Shown here piece after piece: positions 15,001 through 22,586 of a stretch of DNA of 64,000 bases. This DNA is from Paenibacillus silagei (GTDB lineage: Bacteria > Bacillota > Bacilli > Paenibacillales > Paenibacillaceae), in contig NZ_JAGGLV010000006.1 in NCBI RefSeq assembly GCF_017874735.1, positions 124,001 through 188,000 of the forward strand, in the 5' to 3' direction. The translations under genes and the position numbers were made by a program. The notes below the pieces were generated by a model. That model was not told the origin of the DNA, did not search any database, and worked only from the letters and a program-made list of their open reading frames with translations. Numbering within the stretch: position 1 is the stretch's first letter; each line of letters opens with the position of its first letter.

Positions 15001-16335
15001 CTTATACCTAAGCAGGGAGGCTAAGGAAGGAACTGGCGTCCCGCTTTCATACCCGAAACTGCCTTCCACCATAGCCATCTGCTTAGCCGTCTCGCCGCGT
15101 TCCATTTTCGCAGACCGGTTCACCTCAAAATCAATACTTGCCAGCGCATCCGCCTGATCCCCTTGCAATCCCTCGGCACTGACTTCAACATAGCCGCCTG
15201 AATTATCGAGGACTGTCTGCACATGGCTGAGGCCGGAGCGTGCAGTAATCACATTGGCCTGCAATGTCTCTGGATCGAACTTGATTCTGGCATGGAAGCT
15301 CTTAGCCTCGCCTACGTCCGTCGCCTTCAGCTTCAGCCGGTAGGTCTCATTACTGACAGCCTCTTCCGGGGCTTCCAAGGTAAATCTGGCCCCATGCTCA
15401 ATCTGAAAAGCATATTCTGCTGTTGCCGGATTGCCGGCCATATCCTTCACTTCTGCCAGCACTTGATGATAACCTCCGGCCAGCGGATGCTCCGGGTGAT
15501 AGGTAATCTGCTTATGATTCAGATCATAGACATAAGTTGACGGTGCCGCAGGCTGACCATCCACCGTTAACCGGATGGAATCCGGGTCAATGCCCGACTT
15601 GGCATCCTCCGCTGACAGAATAATGTCAGAGACAGGGGCGCTCAAGGTTTGATTAGGAGCCGGTGCCGCTGGACTTAACACAGGCACATCCATATCTTCA
15701 TTAACCGGCTCATCATAGATCAGCCTGACGTCATCAATCCAGATCGAGCCTTTATTCTTTTTGCTCATTTGTCTTTCTTTCATCTGGAAGTAGAAGGCCA
15801 GTGTACCCGGCATGGTCAGGTCTGAACCTATATCCGCCTCAACATACTTCCAGCCGCTCCAGTCGATCCCGGTCTCTTCACTCCTGATTTCATACGTTTT
15901 GGATTTGCCGGTGGAAGACACGTAGAACTTGGAGGTAAGACCATGACCTTCCTGATTGGCGTATACCCACATCCCGATTCTTTTTGGGGTTCGGTTCGTC
16001 AATGGTAGCTGAGTCGCCGGACCCACGGCAACCTGAGACGGGTTATCGGTTATGCCAATGAAGTCATAATCAATCCGCAGGGACTTTGCTCCGCTATGTA
16101 CGTATTTCGGATTGGTCTCCAGCGCCAGACTGCCGCTATGAATGCGGGCGCTGTCAAAGGTTAGATCCGCTAAGCGTACCTGTTCAAAATCCTCTACCTT
16201 CACGACCCCGCTAGGTTCCCCTGCCTCCCCATAGACGGTGGGTGATTGGGTTAGAGAGGGTGGCATGAGCGGAAGCAGAACTGTTACTGCCAGAATTCCG
16301 CTCAAGACTCTCTTTACAAATGGATGATTACTCAC
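12028..16335 (-). CDS. SLH-anchored surface protein with purple-acid-phosphatase-like metallophosphoesterase
   Basis: A 1435-aa exported protein. Residues 1-37 form a signal peptide (GILAVTVLLPLMPP core). Then come a carbohydrate-binding-like beta domain (about 45-220), an Ig-like domain (230-320), a cohesin-like domain (about 325-450), an SH3/Ig-like segment and a fibronectin-type domain typical of purple acid phosphatases (about 600-715). The metallophosphoesterase core has FVTDSH (near 723), GGDMVDDG, MGNHD (near 795), HKPAYH and GHDHVYART (near 910). Two BIG2 domains follow (about 1000-1170), a Pro/Thr linker and three SLH repeats (1265-1435) that bind secondary cell wall polymer. It starts at GTG behind AAGGAG. 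A phosphomonoesterase or nucleotidase acting at the S-layer is likely; the substrate is unknown. Confidence 0.9.
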   Translation of the reverse strand: MSNHPFVKRVLSGILAVTVLLPLMPPSLTQSPTVYGEAGEPSGVVKVEDFEQVRLADLTFDSARIHSGSLALETNPKYVHSGAKSLRIDYDFIGITDNPSQVAVGPATQLPLTNRTPKRIGMWVYANQEGHGLTSKFYVSSTGKSKTYEIRSEETGIDWSGWKYVEADIGSDLTMPGTLAFYFQMKERQMSKKNKGSIWIDDVRLIYDEPVNEDMDVPVLSPAAPAPNQTLSAPVSDIILSAEDAKSGIDPDSIRLTVDGQPAAPSTYVYDLNHKQITYHPEHPLAGGYHQVLAEVKDMAGNPATAEYAFQIEHGARFTLEAPEEAVSNETYRLKLKATDVGEAKSFHARIKFDPETLQANVITARSGLSHVQTVLDNSGGYVEVSAEGLQGDQADALASIDFEVNRSAKMERGETAKQMAMVEGSFGYESGTPVPSLASLLRYKIGFPYKLSIKGSALHTQSIITVTSRAGAPVEGAGIDFSDTSGPQTYVRVTADESKVYAKADPSSAVLLAVEKDARMFATTGSASGFIKVYLPDGSKAGYISSADVEQSDLTAGIGLTDALGEIHTSLTNLAIGTWSVQAVKDGGTSESISMNVVAPFGGADPQYVQTFVTEDMKTMMSVGWQSAPSVQEAYIQYMKDSDWVDSDLTNAPAKAATQRALSEVEVIPEVAGGPMGEIKLHNALVTGLEPGTGYHYRVGYEGHWSDWSNYKTVEAAPDKPVSFVFVTDSHTKGDNGLETYQQLIQNAFTNYPDTQFVMHGGDMVDDGAVLNEWNQFWQASSIYTSSVPSAYAMGNHDVKGEGKYIFAKALGLPVNGPELQKEYAYSFDSGEVHFVVLNSEADEVTMGKQAEWLREDLLNSHKKWKIVMFHKPAYHTEDGRGNLIEYTQTYFAPILEELKVDLVLEGHDHVYARTYPMSKGKPLPSGEQGTVYLDGGASGWKFYDGSKYEYLDFMFDEDVPVYSAIQVSHDEIIIQARTTQSAELIDNYTIVKKDERTVTSVAVAPAELKLNVGDTHATVLTATYSDNSTADVTNQAVWTSSNERAATVDAQGIIHAVEVGEATIQANYGNMPPVKLSVTVQAEGTVPKLLKLTAEPGTHTLQVNKQAASVITAVYDNGANIVVTDQVRWTTSDPAVASVSDKGIITGIAAGDGVTITASFGGLTIAIPIVVEGGKVPVATPTPTPQSGGTPAATPAPKPAVTPTATPSPTATTTPAPTPAITAGPAKPTVTRPVLKDTLDLDALKSIVAKGRTAAVVKFQDVPAVLWSASFIDRAARMGMITGYADGSFHPEAKVSRAEFAVMLTKAFGLTGAQGTGFSDTEGHWASKALAALQQHGVIQGYADGSFQPKQEITRAEAVTMLARLTSYVPGTPAPFSDLPASWAAEPINAFANAGIVTGKGNRAFKPKDSASRAEAVVMIVRLMDKLVEAGEE

Positions 16336-16433
16336 GAACTTTCACGCTCCTTGTTGTCTGTTCTAGTAGACAGCATAACGGCGTAATATGTTCGTAGAAT
16401 CATCGCAATGTAAGCATATTAAATTTTATTGTA

Positions 16434-17090
16434 TTAGACAGCAATCGCCTTAAGGTCCGGGGAGATCCATAGCTCGGCCCCTGTAGCCTTCTGAACGTCT
16501 TCCACCGTCAGACCCGGTGCAATTTCCATCAGCATCAGCCCCTGGCCCGGGATTACCTCGATGACCGCCATTTCAGTGACAATCGTGTTTACGACATGTA
16601 CCGCCGTCAGGGGTAGCGTGCAGGCTTTGACTATTTTCGGCTGCCCGTCCTTACTCACATGATCCATGGCGATAATGACCCGCTTGGCCCCGACTACCAG
16701 ATCCATCGCCCCGCCCATGCCCGGCACCTTTTTGCCTGGAATCATCCAGCTGGCCAGATTGCCCTGCTCATCGACTTCAAGCGCACCCAGCACAGTGATG
16801 TCCACATGCCCGCCACGGATGATTGAGAAGGAGACCGCACTGTCAAAAAAGCAGGCTCCAGCCACGGTGGTCACGAAGCTCCCGCCAGAATCGATGCAGT
16901 CGATGTTCTCCTCGGCCTTAGCCGCCTTGGGGCCGACTCCGAGTATTCCGTTCTCCGCCTGCAGCATAATCTGGACATGATCAGGAATATAATCGACTGC
17001 CAGGGTCGGCATACCGATCCCCAGATTCACCACATCGCCGTCCTTGAACTCCTGGGCGATTCTTCTCACAATGAATTCCCGGTTATTCAT
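16434..17090 (-). CDS. atoA: 3-oxoacid/acetate CoA-transferase subunit B
   Basis: This 218-aa subunit carries NLGIGMPTL, the catalytic-glutamate motif [10 protein letters not shown] (near residues 44-53) and GGAMDL, all typical of the beta subunit of acetoacetyl-CoA transferases (AtoA/CtfB/ScoB). With subunit A it moves CoA from acetoacetyl-CoA to acetate or another acid. Its start overlaps the end of subunit A by 8 bases, so the subunits are coupled. It is the last gene of the thiolase-decarboxylase-transferase operon. I see no clear intrinsic terminator in the 100 bases before the SLH gene. Confidence 0.93.
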   Translation of the reverse strand: MNNREFIVRRIAQEFKDGDVVNLGIGMPTLAVDYIPDHVQIMLQAENGILGVGPKAAKAEENIDCIDSGGSFVTTVAGACFFDSAVSFSIIRGGHVDITVLGALEVDEQGNLASWMIPGKKVPGMGGAMDLVVGAKRVIIAMDHVSKDGQPKIVKACTLPLTAVHVVNTIVTEMAVIEVIPGQGLMLMEIAPGLTVEDVQKATGAELWISPDLKAIAV

Positions 17091-17751
17091 GCGTATTCCC
17101 CACCTTTACAATGGCATCAATCAAAATTCCCGGGACATTGACATGATTGGGATCAATCTCCCCGAGCTTCACATAAGTATCTACCTCAGCTACTACATAA
17201 TCCGCCGCCATCGCCATTACGAAATTAAAGTTCCGGGAAGAGCCGTCAATCACCAGATTCCCGGCCTCGTCCGCCTTATGGGCCCGGATCAGCGCCACAT
17301 TCGCATGGAGGGGCAGCTCGAGCAGATATTCCCTTCCTTCAATATCGAGCTTCCTCTTCCCCTCCTCCACAATCGTTCCTACGCCTACAGGGGTTAAAAC
17401 ACCACCCAGCCCCGCTCCACCAGCCCGGATTTTCTCAGCTAACGTGCCCTGCGGATAGAGATTCACCTCCGCTTCTTTGGTCATCAGCAGTCTTCCCGTT
17501 TCCGGGTTGGAGCCGATATAAGAGGCATAGATGTGCTTGACCCGGCCGCTTTGTACCAGCTTATAGATCGATAATTCAGGGGTGCCGGTATCATTGGAAA
17601 TGAGCGAGAGCTGACCGGCTGACTGCGTCTCGACAAGCGCACGCACCAATTCTTCGGGGTGGCCTCCAGCCAGAAAACCGCCGACCATCACGGTATCTCC
17701 ATCCTTCACCCTCTTCACAGCGTCTTCGGCGGAGATTAATTTGTTTATCAT
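17083..17751 (-). CDS. atoD: 3-oxoacid/acetate CoA-transferase subunit A
   Basis: This 222-aa alpha subunit shows the family pattern: DGDTVMVGGFLAGGHPEEL near the N-terminus (the CoA-binding glycine-rich part), NDTGTPELSIYKLV, and a C-terminal ADYVVAEVDTYVKLGEIDP. Size and motifs fit AtoD/CtfA/ScoA. It lies 39 bases after acetoacetate decarboxylase and overlaps the B subunit. With the neighbours it completes a route from acetyl-CoA to acetone in which the transferase frees acetoacetate and recovers acyl-CoA. Confidence 0.93.
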   Translation of the reverse strand: MINKLISAEDAVKRVKDGDTVMVGGFLAGGHPEELVRALVETQSAGQLSLISNDTGTPELSIYKLVQSGRVKHIYASYIGSNPETGRLLMTKEAEVNLYPQGTLAEKIRAGGAGLGGVLTPVGVGTIVEEGKRKLDIEGREYLLELPLHANVALIRAHKADEAGNLVIDGSSRNFNFVMAMAADYVVAEVDTYVKLGEIDPNHVNVPGILIDAIVKVGNTHE

Positions 17752-17790
17752 AGATTTCAGGCTCCTTGTTTATTATTGGAGAAAAGCTGG

Positions 17791-18534
17791 CTACTGGATG
17801 ATATAGTCATGAATGACTTTGCCGTAGGGCAGCGTTAGATCAGCAATGAAATGCTTTCCCCCGCGGTACGTCTTCACCGGCAAATCGGCCACAGGGGCAT
17901 TCACATGGGGGATCAGGCTTAAGCGGGCCGGCCCGTTCCAAGCGCCTTTTACGTGAACATCTTCAAGAGTGTAGGCAACCAGCTGCGCAATCTTGGGGGT
18001 CCCATCCACATCGGGAATGAGCTTCAGATTCACTTGAGTTTTGGCGATAGCTCTAGCTGTGTCCTCTGTATCCAGCAGGTTATGCTTGTAAGGCATGGTT
18101 CCCGCAGCCACCAGCACATCGTTATAATGCAGCGTGCCAGTCAGCGTCTCTGTTCCTGCAACTGTCAGGCGGGGAGAGGCCCACTTTTTGGGGAACCCCC
18201 AGATCTCCCGTCCTCCCAGAATGGCAGGCGCATTATTCAGATACATCTGAGCCACAAAATTGCACGGCTCCCCCTGAAAGGTACACGGAATCACGATCCC
18301 GCTCTCCTCATAGCTTCCCAGACCCGACGAATCGGGCATCTTGATCCATTCATAAGACACGGTGTTACTTCCATCCGGCTGCAAGGGTTCCGGGACCGCC
18401 TGTCTGATCGCCGCAGGGTCAGATTCATAAGTGATGACCATAAATTCACGGTTAATGAAGCGGTAAGGCGGACGCCCGTAACCCGGACTGGCCGCAGGCA
18501 TGGATTGCAGCGTAAGAACCTCTTTTGCATTCAT
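17791..18534 (-). CDS. adc: acetoacetate decarboxylase
   Basis: This 247-aa enzyme decarboxylates acetoacetate to acetone and CO2 through a Schiff base. The motif GREIWGFPKKWASP contains the catalytic lysine pair, and the beta-cone strands (YGRPPYRFINREF, YLNNAPAILGGREIW) match the family. A longer frame reaches 18600 but overlaps the thiolase gene; the ATG at 18534 (MNAKEVLTLQ) follows a GGGAG site and is preferred. The gene sits between thiolase and CoA transferase, which supports a true decarboxylase rather than one of the functionally diverged relatives. Confidence 0.93.
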   Translation of the reverse strand: MNAKEVLTLQSMPAASPGYGRPPYRFINREFMVITYESDPAAIRQAVPEPLQPDGSNTVSYEWIKMPDSSGLGSYEESGIVIPCTFQGEPCNFVAQMYLNNAPAILGGREIWGFPKKWASPRLTVAGTETLTGTLHYNDVLVAAGTMPYKHNLLDTEDTARAIAKTQVNLKLIPDVDGTPKIAQLVAYTLEDVHVKGAWNGPARLSLIPHVNAPVADLPVKTYRGGKHFIADLTLPYGKVIHDYIIQ

Positions 18535-18568
18535 AATGATCTTAAACTCCCTTCCTGTCAGAGTTGTG

Positions 18569-19753
18569 TTAATAACGTGCGTTCTCAACCAGCATGGCAA
18601 TACCCATCCCCGTTCCGATGCACAAGCTGGCTATACCGTAATGCGACGATCTCCGTACCATTTCATGCACCAGCGTAACTAACACTCTGGCTCCGCTGGC
18701 CCCGACAGGATGTCCAATCGCAATCGCGCCGCCGTTGACATTCACCTTCTCCGGGTTAATCTCAAGCTCATGCAATACCGCTATGGCCTGTGCCGCGAAG
18801 GCTTCATTAATCTCGAACAGATCAATGGCCTCAAGAGGAATGTCCTGATTCTTAAGCAGCGACTTAATAGCTCGTACCGGACCCATCCCCATATACGCAG
18901 GGTCAACGCCAACCAATGAATAGCCCTTAATATAGGCAAAAGGCTCAACCTCATGCTCCTTGCATTTGTCCTCCGACATCACCAGCACAGCCGCCGCTCC
19001 ATCATTGATCCCCGAGGCATTTCCGGCAGTCACCGATCCGTTTTCTTTAAAAGCAGGCTTTAGATGAGCAAGCTTCTCTTTGCTGACCTCTCCTCTTACA
19101 TGCTCGTCCTCCGCGAACCATACAGTTTCCTTTTTGCTGGTGGTCATCACGGGTACAATCTGCTCAGCAAAAACCTTATTTCTCTTAGCTTCGGCGGCCT
19201 TGATCTGGCTGTCATAAGCAAATTCATCCTGCTCCAGTCGCGAAATATGATATTTCTCGGCAATGTTCTCGGCTGTAATGCCCATATGGTAATGATTGAT
19301 CGGGCAGGTCAGCCCGTCAGCGACCACGGTATCTATCAGCTCGCTGTTTCCAAGCTTATAGCCGTTTCTTGCATTTCTCAGCACATAAGGGGCATTCGAC
19401 ATACTCTCCATCCCTCCGGCCAGGAGGACACTCCCTTGTTCAGCCCGAATAGAGTTGTAAGCTAAAGCGACGGCATGAAGCCCTGAACCGCAAACGGTGT
19501 TGATAGTTGTTGCAGGCACTTCAATAGGGATACCGGCTTGCAGTGCCGCCTGTCTGGCAGGATTCTGGCCCTCGCCCGCCTGTAGGACATTGCCCAGATA
19601 GATCTGCTCCACTAACGCAGGCTCTACATGGCTTTGCTGAAGGCAGGCCGTCATCACGTTCGCTCCTAATTCTGTAGCACTCAGTGTCGAAAGTCCGTTG
19701 TTAAATGAACCAACTGCAGTCCGTAAGGGACTTACCAATGCAACTCTGTTCAC
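18569..19753 (-). CDS. thlA: acetyl-CoA acetyltransferase (thiolase)
   Basis: This 394-aa biosynthetic-type thiolase joins two acetyl-CoA into acetoacetyl-CoA. The nucleophilic cysteine is in NTVCGSGLHA (near residue 88), the histidine in NGGAIAIGHPVGASGAR (near 348) and the second cysteine in CIGTGMG (near 378). It is the first gene of the four-gene acetone operon. The downstream decarboxylase and CoA transferase imply that its product is channelled to acetoacetate. Confidence 0.93.
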   Translation of the reverse strand: MNRVALVSPLRTAVGSFNNGLSTLSATELGANVMTACLQQSHVEPALVEQIYLGNVLQAGEGQNPARQAALQAGIPIEVPATTINTVCGSGLHAVALAYNSIRAEQGSVLLAGGMESMSNAPYVLRNARNGYKLGNSELIDTVVADGLTCPINHYHMGITAENIAEKYHISRLEQDEFAYDSQIKAAEAKRNKVFAEQIVPVMTTSKKETVWFAEDEHVRGEVSKEKLAHLKPAFKENGSVTAGNASGINDGAAAVLVMSEDKCKEHEVEPFAYIKGYSLVGVDPAYMGMGPVRAIKSLLKNQDIPLEAIDLFEINEAFAAQAIAVLHELEINPEKVNVNGGAIAIGHPVGASGARVLVTLVHEMVRRSSHYGIASLCIGTGMGIAMLVENARY

Positions 19754-20126
19754 AAAATCTCACATTCCTTTCTGATTGTAGTGGACTTACGTGCGGGTAT
19801 GATCACGATGTATGAGAGAGTATGCGTTACGGCTTAGATCGGCTTAATCAGCTTAGTCAGCTTGTTTAGCTTGATTAGCTTGATCCGCTATGCCGCCTTG
19901 ATCGCCTTCCTCCATTCGAATATTTGGTATTTATTTACATATTCAGTGTAAGCCTAAACGCCGGTTTCCTCAACACTCAAAAATATACATAATTTTACAT
20001 ACAAATAGCTCTAAGCCCTTGTACACTCCCCCAACGAGGTCATGCTATCATATCCTTTGAAATTCTGGTTATTAATGGTTATTTCAGAAAAACGAATGAA
20101 AACATACCAAAAGAGTTCATATTTAA
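19754..20126. other. thiolase upstream region with short degenerate repeats
   Basis: No gene is supported here. Bases 19824-19880 contain about six imperfect copies of a 9-10-base unit like AGCTTGATT (GGCTTAATC, AGCTTAGTC, AGCTTGTTT, AGCTTGATT, AGCTTGATC). A possible minus-strand promoter, TTGAGG-N17-TACACT, lies near 19945-19975 and would serve the thiolase operon. Confidence 0.4.
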
Positions 20127-20166
20127 AACGCCTCCGGCCCTTACTTGGGTCTGGAGGCGTTTTTTT
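20127..20166. terminator. bidirectional terminator after rpn copy 2
   Basis: ACGCCTCC pairs with GGAGGCGT around a 17-base inner segment that is itself partly paired. The plus strand has seven T residues after the stem and the minus strand TTTTAAAT. On the minus strand it ends the rpn gene that stops at 20211. No plus-strand gene upstream is visible. Confidence 0.75.
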
Positions 20167-20210
20167 GCAGCTCTCTTAGCATATTATTCCGTTATTTGGA
20201 GGATCCCTGC

Positions 20211-20393
20211 TTACATCAGCTTCTTAATCTCGTCCACCGGTAACTCTACGGCTTTGGACACATCTTCCGGAGTAAATCCATGAAGCAGTAACTTACGGAT
20301 AATCTCGGCTTGGCCCTTTTCTATTCCTTGTTCTATTCCTTCAGCTATACCTTCTTCGTATCCCCAACGCTTCCAGGCTGGCATGAGTTCCAT
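20211..20393 (-). CDS. possible internal small gene (RpnS-like) within rpn copy 2
   Basis: The same internal ATG (20393) and GGAGGAGGGTGA ribosome-site-like element as in copy 1 would yield a 60-aa protein. It is 24 residues shorter than that of copy 1 because of the shorter GIEQ array. Support is context and the precedent of gene-within-gene Rpn systems; no independent evidence is available. Confidence 0.35.
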   Translation of the reverse strand: MELMPAWKRWGYEEGIAEGIEQGIEKGQAEIIRKLLLHGFTPEDVSKAVELPVDEIKKLM

Positions 20394-21092
20394 AATCGCT
20401 TCACCCTCCTCCGGGTATTGTATCATTAATTCTTTTATAATCTCTTCATCCTGGGCCCGGTCCGGCTTAAAATATAAATCTGCCACTGACATAATCAGCG
20501 CCAACCGCCCTTGATCCAAGCGTGTCTTCAGCTTCATGAACATGCGCAGGAACTCCCGGCGCACTTCTCTTGCTTCTCTTGTAGTATACCCCATCTTGGC
20601 TAGTAACGCAGCAGCCACTGCATTGTCCGAATCAATAAATCTTCGCCAGTTCTGCTCACGCAACTCCACCTTTAGGAACTGGAAGCGCAAAATCTGGTGC
20701 TCAGGGATAACCATCTCCAAGGTGTCCTGCTCTTCTCTGATCTCATCTGAAGTGAAGATCGCAATCGGAATAATCAGCTTATGCTCTTTACGGTAGCGTT
20801 CAAATAGACGGCTGAAGTAAATAAACATCCGTTCGTGAAACTTTGTGTCCCGATACGACTGCGGCTCCAGATGAATCAAAATATAACCGTCCAGTCCTTT
20901 GTACCGGATTTCCAGCAGGAGATCCAGCTCCCGCGCTTCCTCGCCAACAATATCCACGAGCAATTCCTGCATCAGAAACCGGGTTTCACTGTAGTCCAGC
21001 ATAGAATCCAGCTCAGGAAAAAACAACTCAATAAATTCCTGAAAGAACGTCTCCAGCAGCTTCTTAAAAGCTTCATCATGCGGTAAGGGTAT
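20211..21092 (-). CDS. Rpn-family nuclease/putative transposase, copy 2 (short repeat)
   Basis: About 293 aa, nearly identical to the protein at 10869-11822: I count ten substitutions in the 271 residues after the TTG, plus a 24-residue shorter GIEQ array. The nuclease core (ELDLLLEIRY, ILIHLEPQSYRD) is intact. As in copy 1, AGGAGG stands 8 bases before an ATA (21090-21092), and no ATG, GTG or TTG occurs in frame until 21026. All four base differences between the copies in that 66-base segment are at third codon positions and silent, which shows that the segment is translated. A duplication with the promoter region is likely. Confidence 0.75.
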   Translation of the reverse strand: MPLPHDEAFKKLLETFFQEFIELFFPELDSMLDYSETRFLMQELLVDIVGEEARELDLLLEIRYKGLDGYILIHLEPQSYRDTKFHERMFIYFSRLFERYRKEHKLIIPIAIFTSDEIREEQDTLEMVIPEHQILRFQFLKVELREQNWRRFIDSDNAVAAALLAKMGYTTREAREVRREFLRMFMKLKTRLDQGRLALIMSVADLYFKPDRAQDEEIIKELMIQYPEEGEAIMELMPAWKRWGYEEGIAEGIEQGIEKGQAEIIRKLLLHGFTPEDVSKAVELPVDEIKKLM

Positions 21093-21191
21093 TTTAGTCG
21101 CCTCCTGTTATATCTTGCTTGTTTCTTGTGAGCATATCCCATTTTAATGGAATTCAATATAACAAAAAGCACACATGTTCGCATTCAATGC

Positions 21192-21230
21192 AAAAAGAGC
21201 CGCAGATGTTGCTCCTGCGGCTCTTCTTTT
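21192..21230 (-). terminator. terminator of cotJ operon
   Basis: On the minus strand AGAGCCGCAG pairs with CTGCGGCTCT around a 9-base loop and is followed by TTTTTG. It lies 35 bases downstream of the cotJC stop. Confidence 0.8.
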
Positions 21231-21264
21231 CAAGCTATCTATTCAATTTGTGTATACATCATCC

Positions 21265-21834
21265 TCAGAACACCCGCTTCTTATCCTTCTCCTCAATCAA
21301 GATCTGCACCGATTCCTTGAACCGGATCGCATGAATGATCTCCCGCTCGCGCAGGAACTTGAGGCTGTCCTGCAGATCCACATCGTCGGTCATGTCAATC
21401 AGCCACTGGTATGTAGCCCGGGCCTTCTCTTCGGCCGCAATGTCCTCATACAGATCCGCGATTGGATCTCCCTTCGCAGCGATGTAGGCAGCTGTGAACG
21501 GAACACCTGCAGAGTTGTTATAGAACAACGCATGATCCCGCTGCGCATAGTTCGGGCCTAAGCCTGCAGCTTCCAGCTCCTGCACCGAGGCGTCCTTGGT
21601 CAGCTTGTAGATCATAGTGGCAATCATTTCGAGGTGGGCAAATTCCTCGGTGGAAATATCAGTCAAAACACCAATTACCTTATCGGGTATAGCATACCGC
21701 TGGTTCATATAGCGCAACGCCGCAGCCAGCTCGCCGTCCGCACCGCCGTATTGCTCCATCAGATACCGGGCCATCCGCACATCACATTTGCCGACACGCA
21801 CCGGGTATTGCAGCTTTTTCTCATAGATCCACAT
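21265..21834 (-). CDS. cotJC: spore coat protein CotJC (manganese-catalase-like)
   Basis: This 189-aa protein begins MWIYEKKLQYPVRVGKCD and has the four-helix ferritin-like pattern of manganese catalases: EEFAHLEM near residue 66 and the EEKARATYQW and HAIRFKES helices provide metal-binding Glu/His. It matches CotJC, a spore coat component made in the mother cell under sigma-E. It is the last gene of cotJABC, with spacing of about 48 bases after cotJB. A catalase-like activity is plausible from the retained residues but unproven here. Confidence 0.92.
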   Translation of the reverse strand: MWIYEKKLQYPVRVGKCDVRMARYLMEQYGGADGELAAALRYMNQRYAIPDKVIGVLTDISTEEFAHLEMIATMIYKLTKDASVQELEAAGLGPNYAQRDHALFYNNSAGVPFTAAYIAAKGDPIADLYEDIAAEEKARATYQWLIDMTDDVDLQDSLKFLREREIIHAIRFKESVQILIEEKDKKRVF

Positions 21835-21882
21835 TCGTGAACTTCCCCCTCCTTAAGGCTATTTCATTCCCGGCTTCATGCC

Positions 21883-22149
21883 TTAGACTTGCCAAGGCCA
21901 GGGACTCTCGCTCCATTGCCATGGAGCCTTGGAATAGGCGCGGCCGAAATTCTGCAGCGGTCCGTATAGCTCCTGGAACTGGTTCGCCAGCTTGGTGCGC
22001 TCATACGTCAGCTGATTGAACTGCTCAATCGCCTTCACATCCTGCGGATGAGTGTCCAGGTACAGATTCAGCTCTACGAGTGCAAAATCAAGTACCTGCA
22101 GCTGCTCCAGCATCTCGTAATAACGGGGCTCGCAAGGATTAGCTTCCAT
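21883..22149 (-). CDS. cotJB: spore coat protein CotJB
   Basis: An 88-aa protein with the CotJB pattern: YYEMLEQLQVLDFALVELNL followed by DTHPQDVKAIEQFNQL and a Trp/Pro-rich end (PWQWSESPWPWQV). It lies four bases after cotJA and before cotJC in the conserved order. In Bacillus it is a small coat protein of unclear detailed role that goes with CotJC. Confidence 0.92.
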   Translation of the reverse strand: MEANPCEPRYYEMLEQLQVLDFALVELNLYLDTHPQDVKAIEQFNQLTYERTKLANQFQELYGPLQNFGRAYSKAPWQWSESPWPWQV

Positions 22150-22152
22150 AGC

Positions 22153-22368
22153 CTACTTCCCTCCTTTGAACTTGGACTCATAAGGGCTGTATAGCGATGG
22201 CCATAACGTTCCATGCTTGAGCGCCTCCGGCAGGGAGAACTGCGGCAGATTCGGGGGCTGAAACGTGACGAATTGATTCGGCGGCACAACATACGTCTTG
22301 AACGGCACCGGCGGACAAGGATCAAACGGTCCCCTATACGGTGTCCATACGCGATCCTGGGAGTTCAA
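22153..22368 (-). CDS. cotJA: spore coat associated protein CotJA
   Basis: A 71-aa proline-rich protein (YRGPFDPCPPVPFKTYVVPP) matching CotJA in size, composition and position. It starts with TTG at 22368, eight bases after GAGGAGG. It leads the cotJABC operon. A sigma-E promoter is expected upstream, but I could not find a convincing match in the 70 bases before the gene. Confidence 0.88.
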   Translation of the reverse strand: MNSQDRVWTPYRGPFDPCPPVPFKTYVVPPNQFVTFQPPNLPQFSLPEALKHGTLWPSLYSPYESKFKGGK

Positions 22369-22503
22369 TGATCATTCCTCCTCGTAAGGTTTTGACGGCA
22401 TTGCCTGATGGATGTCCAGATCTCTGATCGTTACCTTCGTAACTAACTTATGACAGTCCAAGGGTGGAAAAGAACAACTGCCCAATAAAATCGCCCTAAG
22501 CAA

Positions 22504-22531
22504 CAAAAAAACAGGGACCCCAAAAGCCCTG
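22504..22531 (-). terminator. terminator after CNNM transporter gene
   Basis: On the minus strand CAGGG pairs with CCCTG around a 10-base loop, followed by seven T residues. It lies about 55 bases after the stop of the gene ending at 22587. Confidence 0.7.
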
Positions 22532-22586
22532 CAAACCGGCTTCTGAAGTACCCTGCTCTATTTAAAAATACGAGTTACACTTCTGC

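Noticed and set aside
22369-22503. Possible sigma-E promoter for cotJABC
   Set aside because: A CATAAGTT element near 22450 lacks a matching -35 at the proper distance, so it was not listed.
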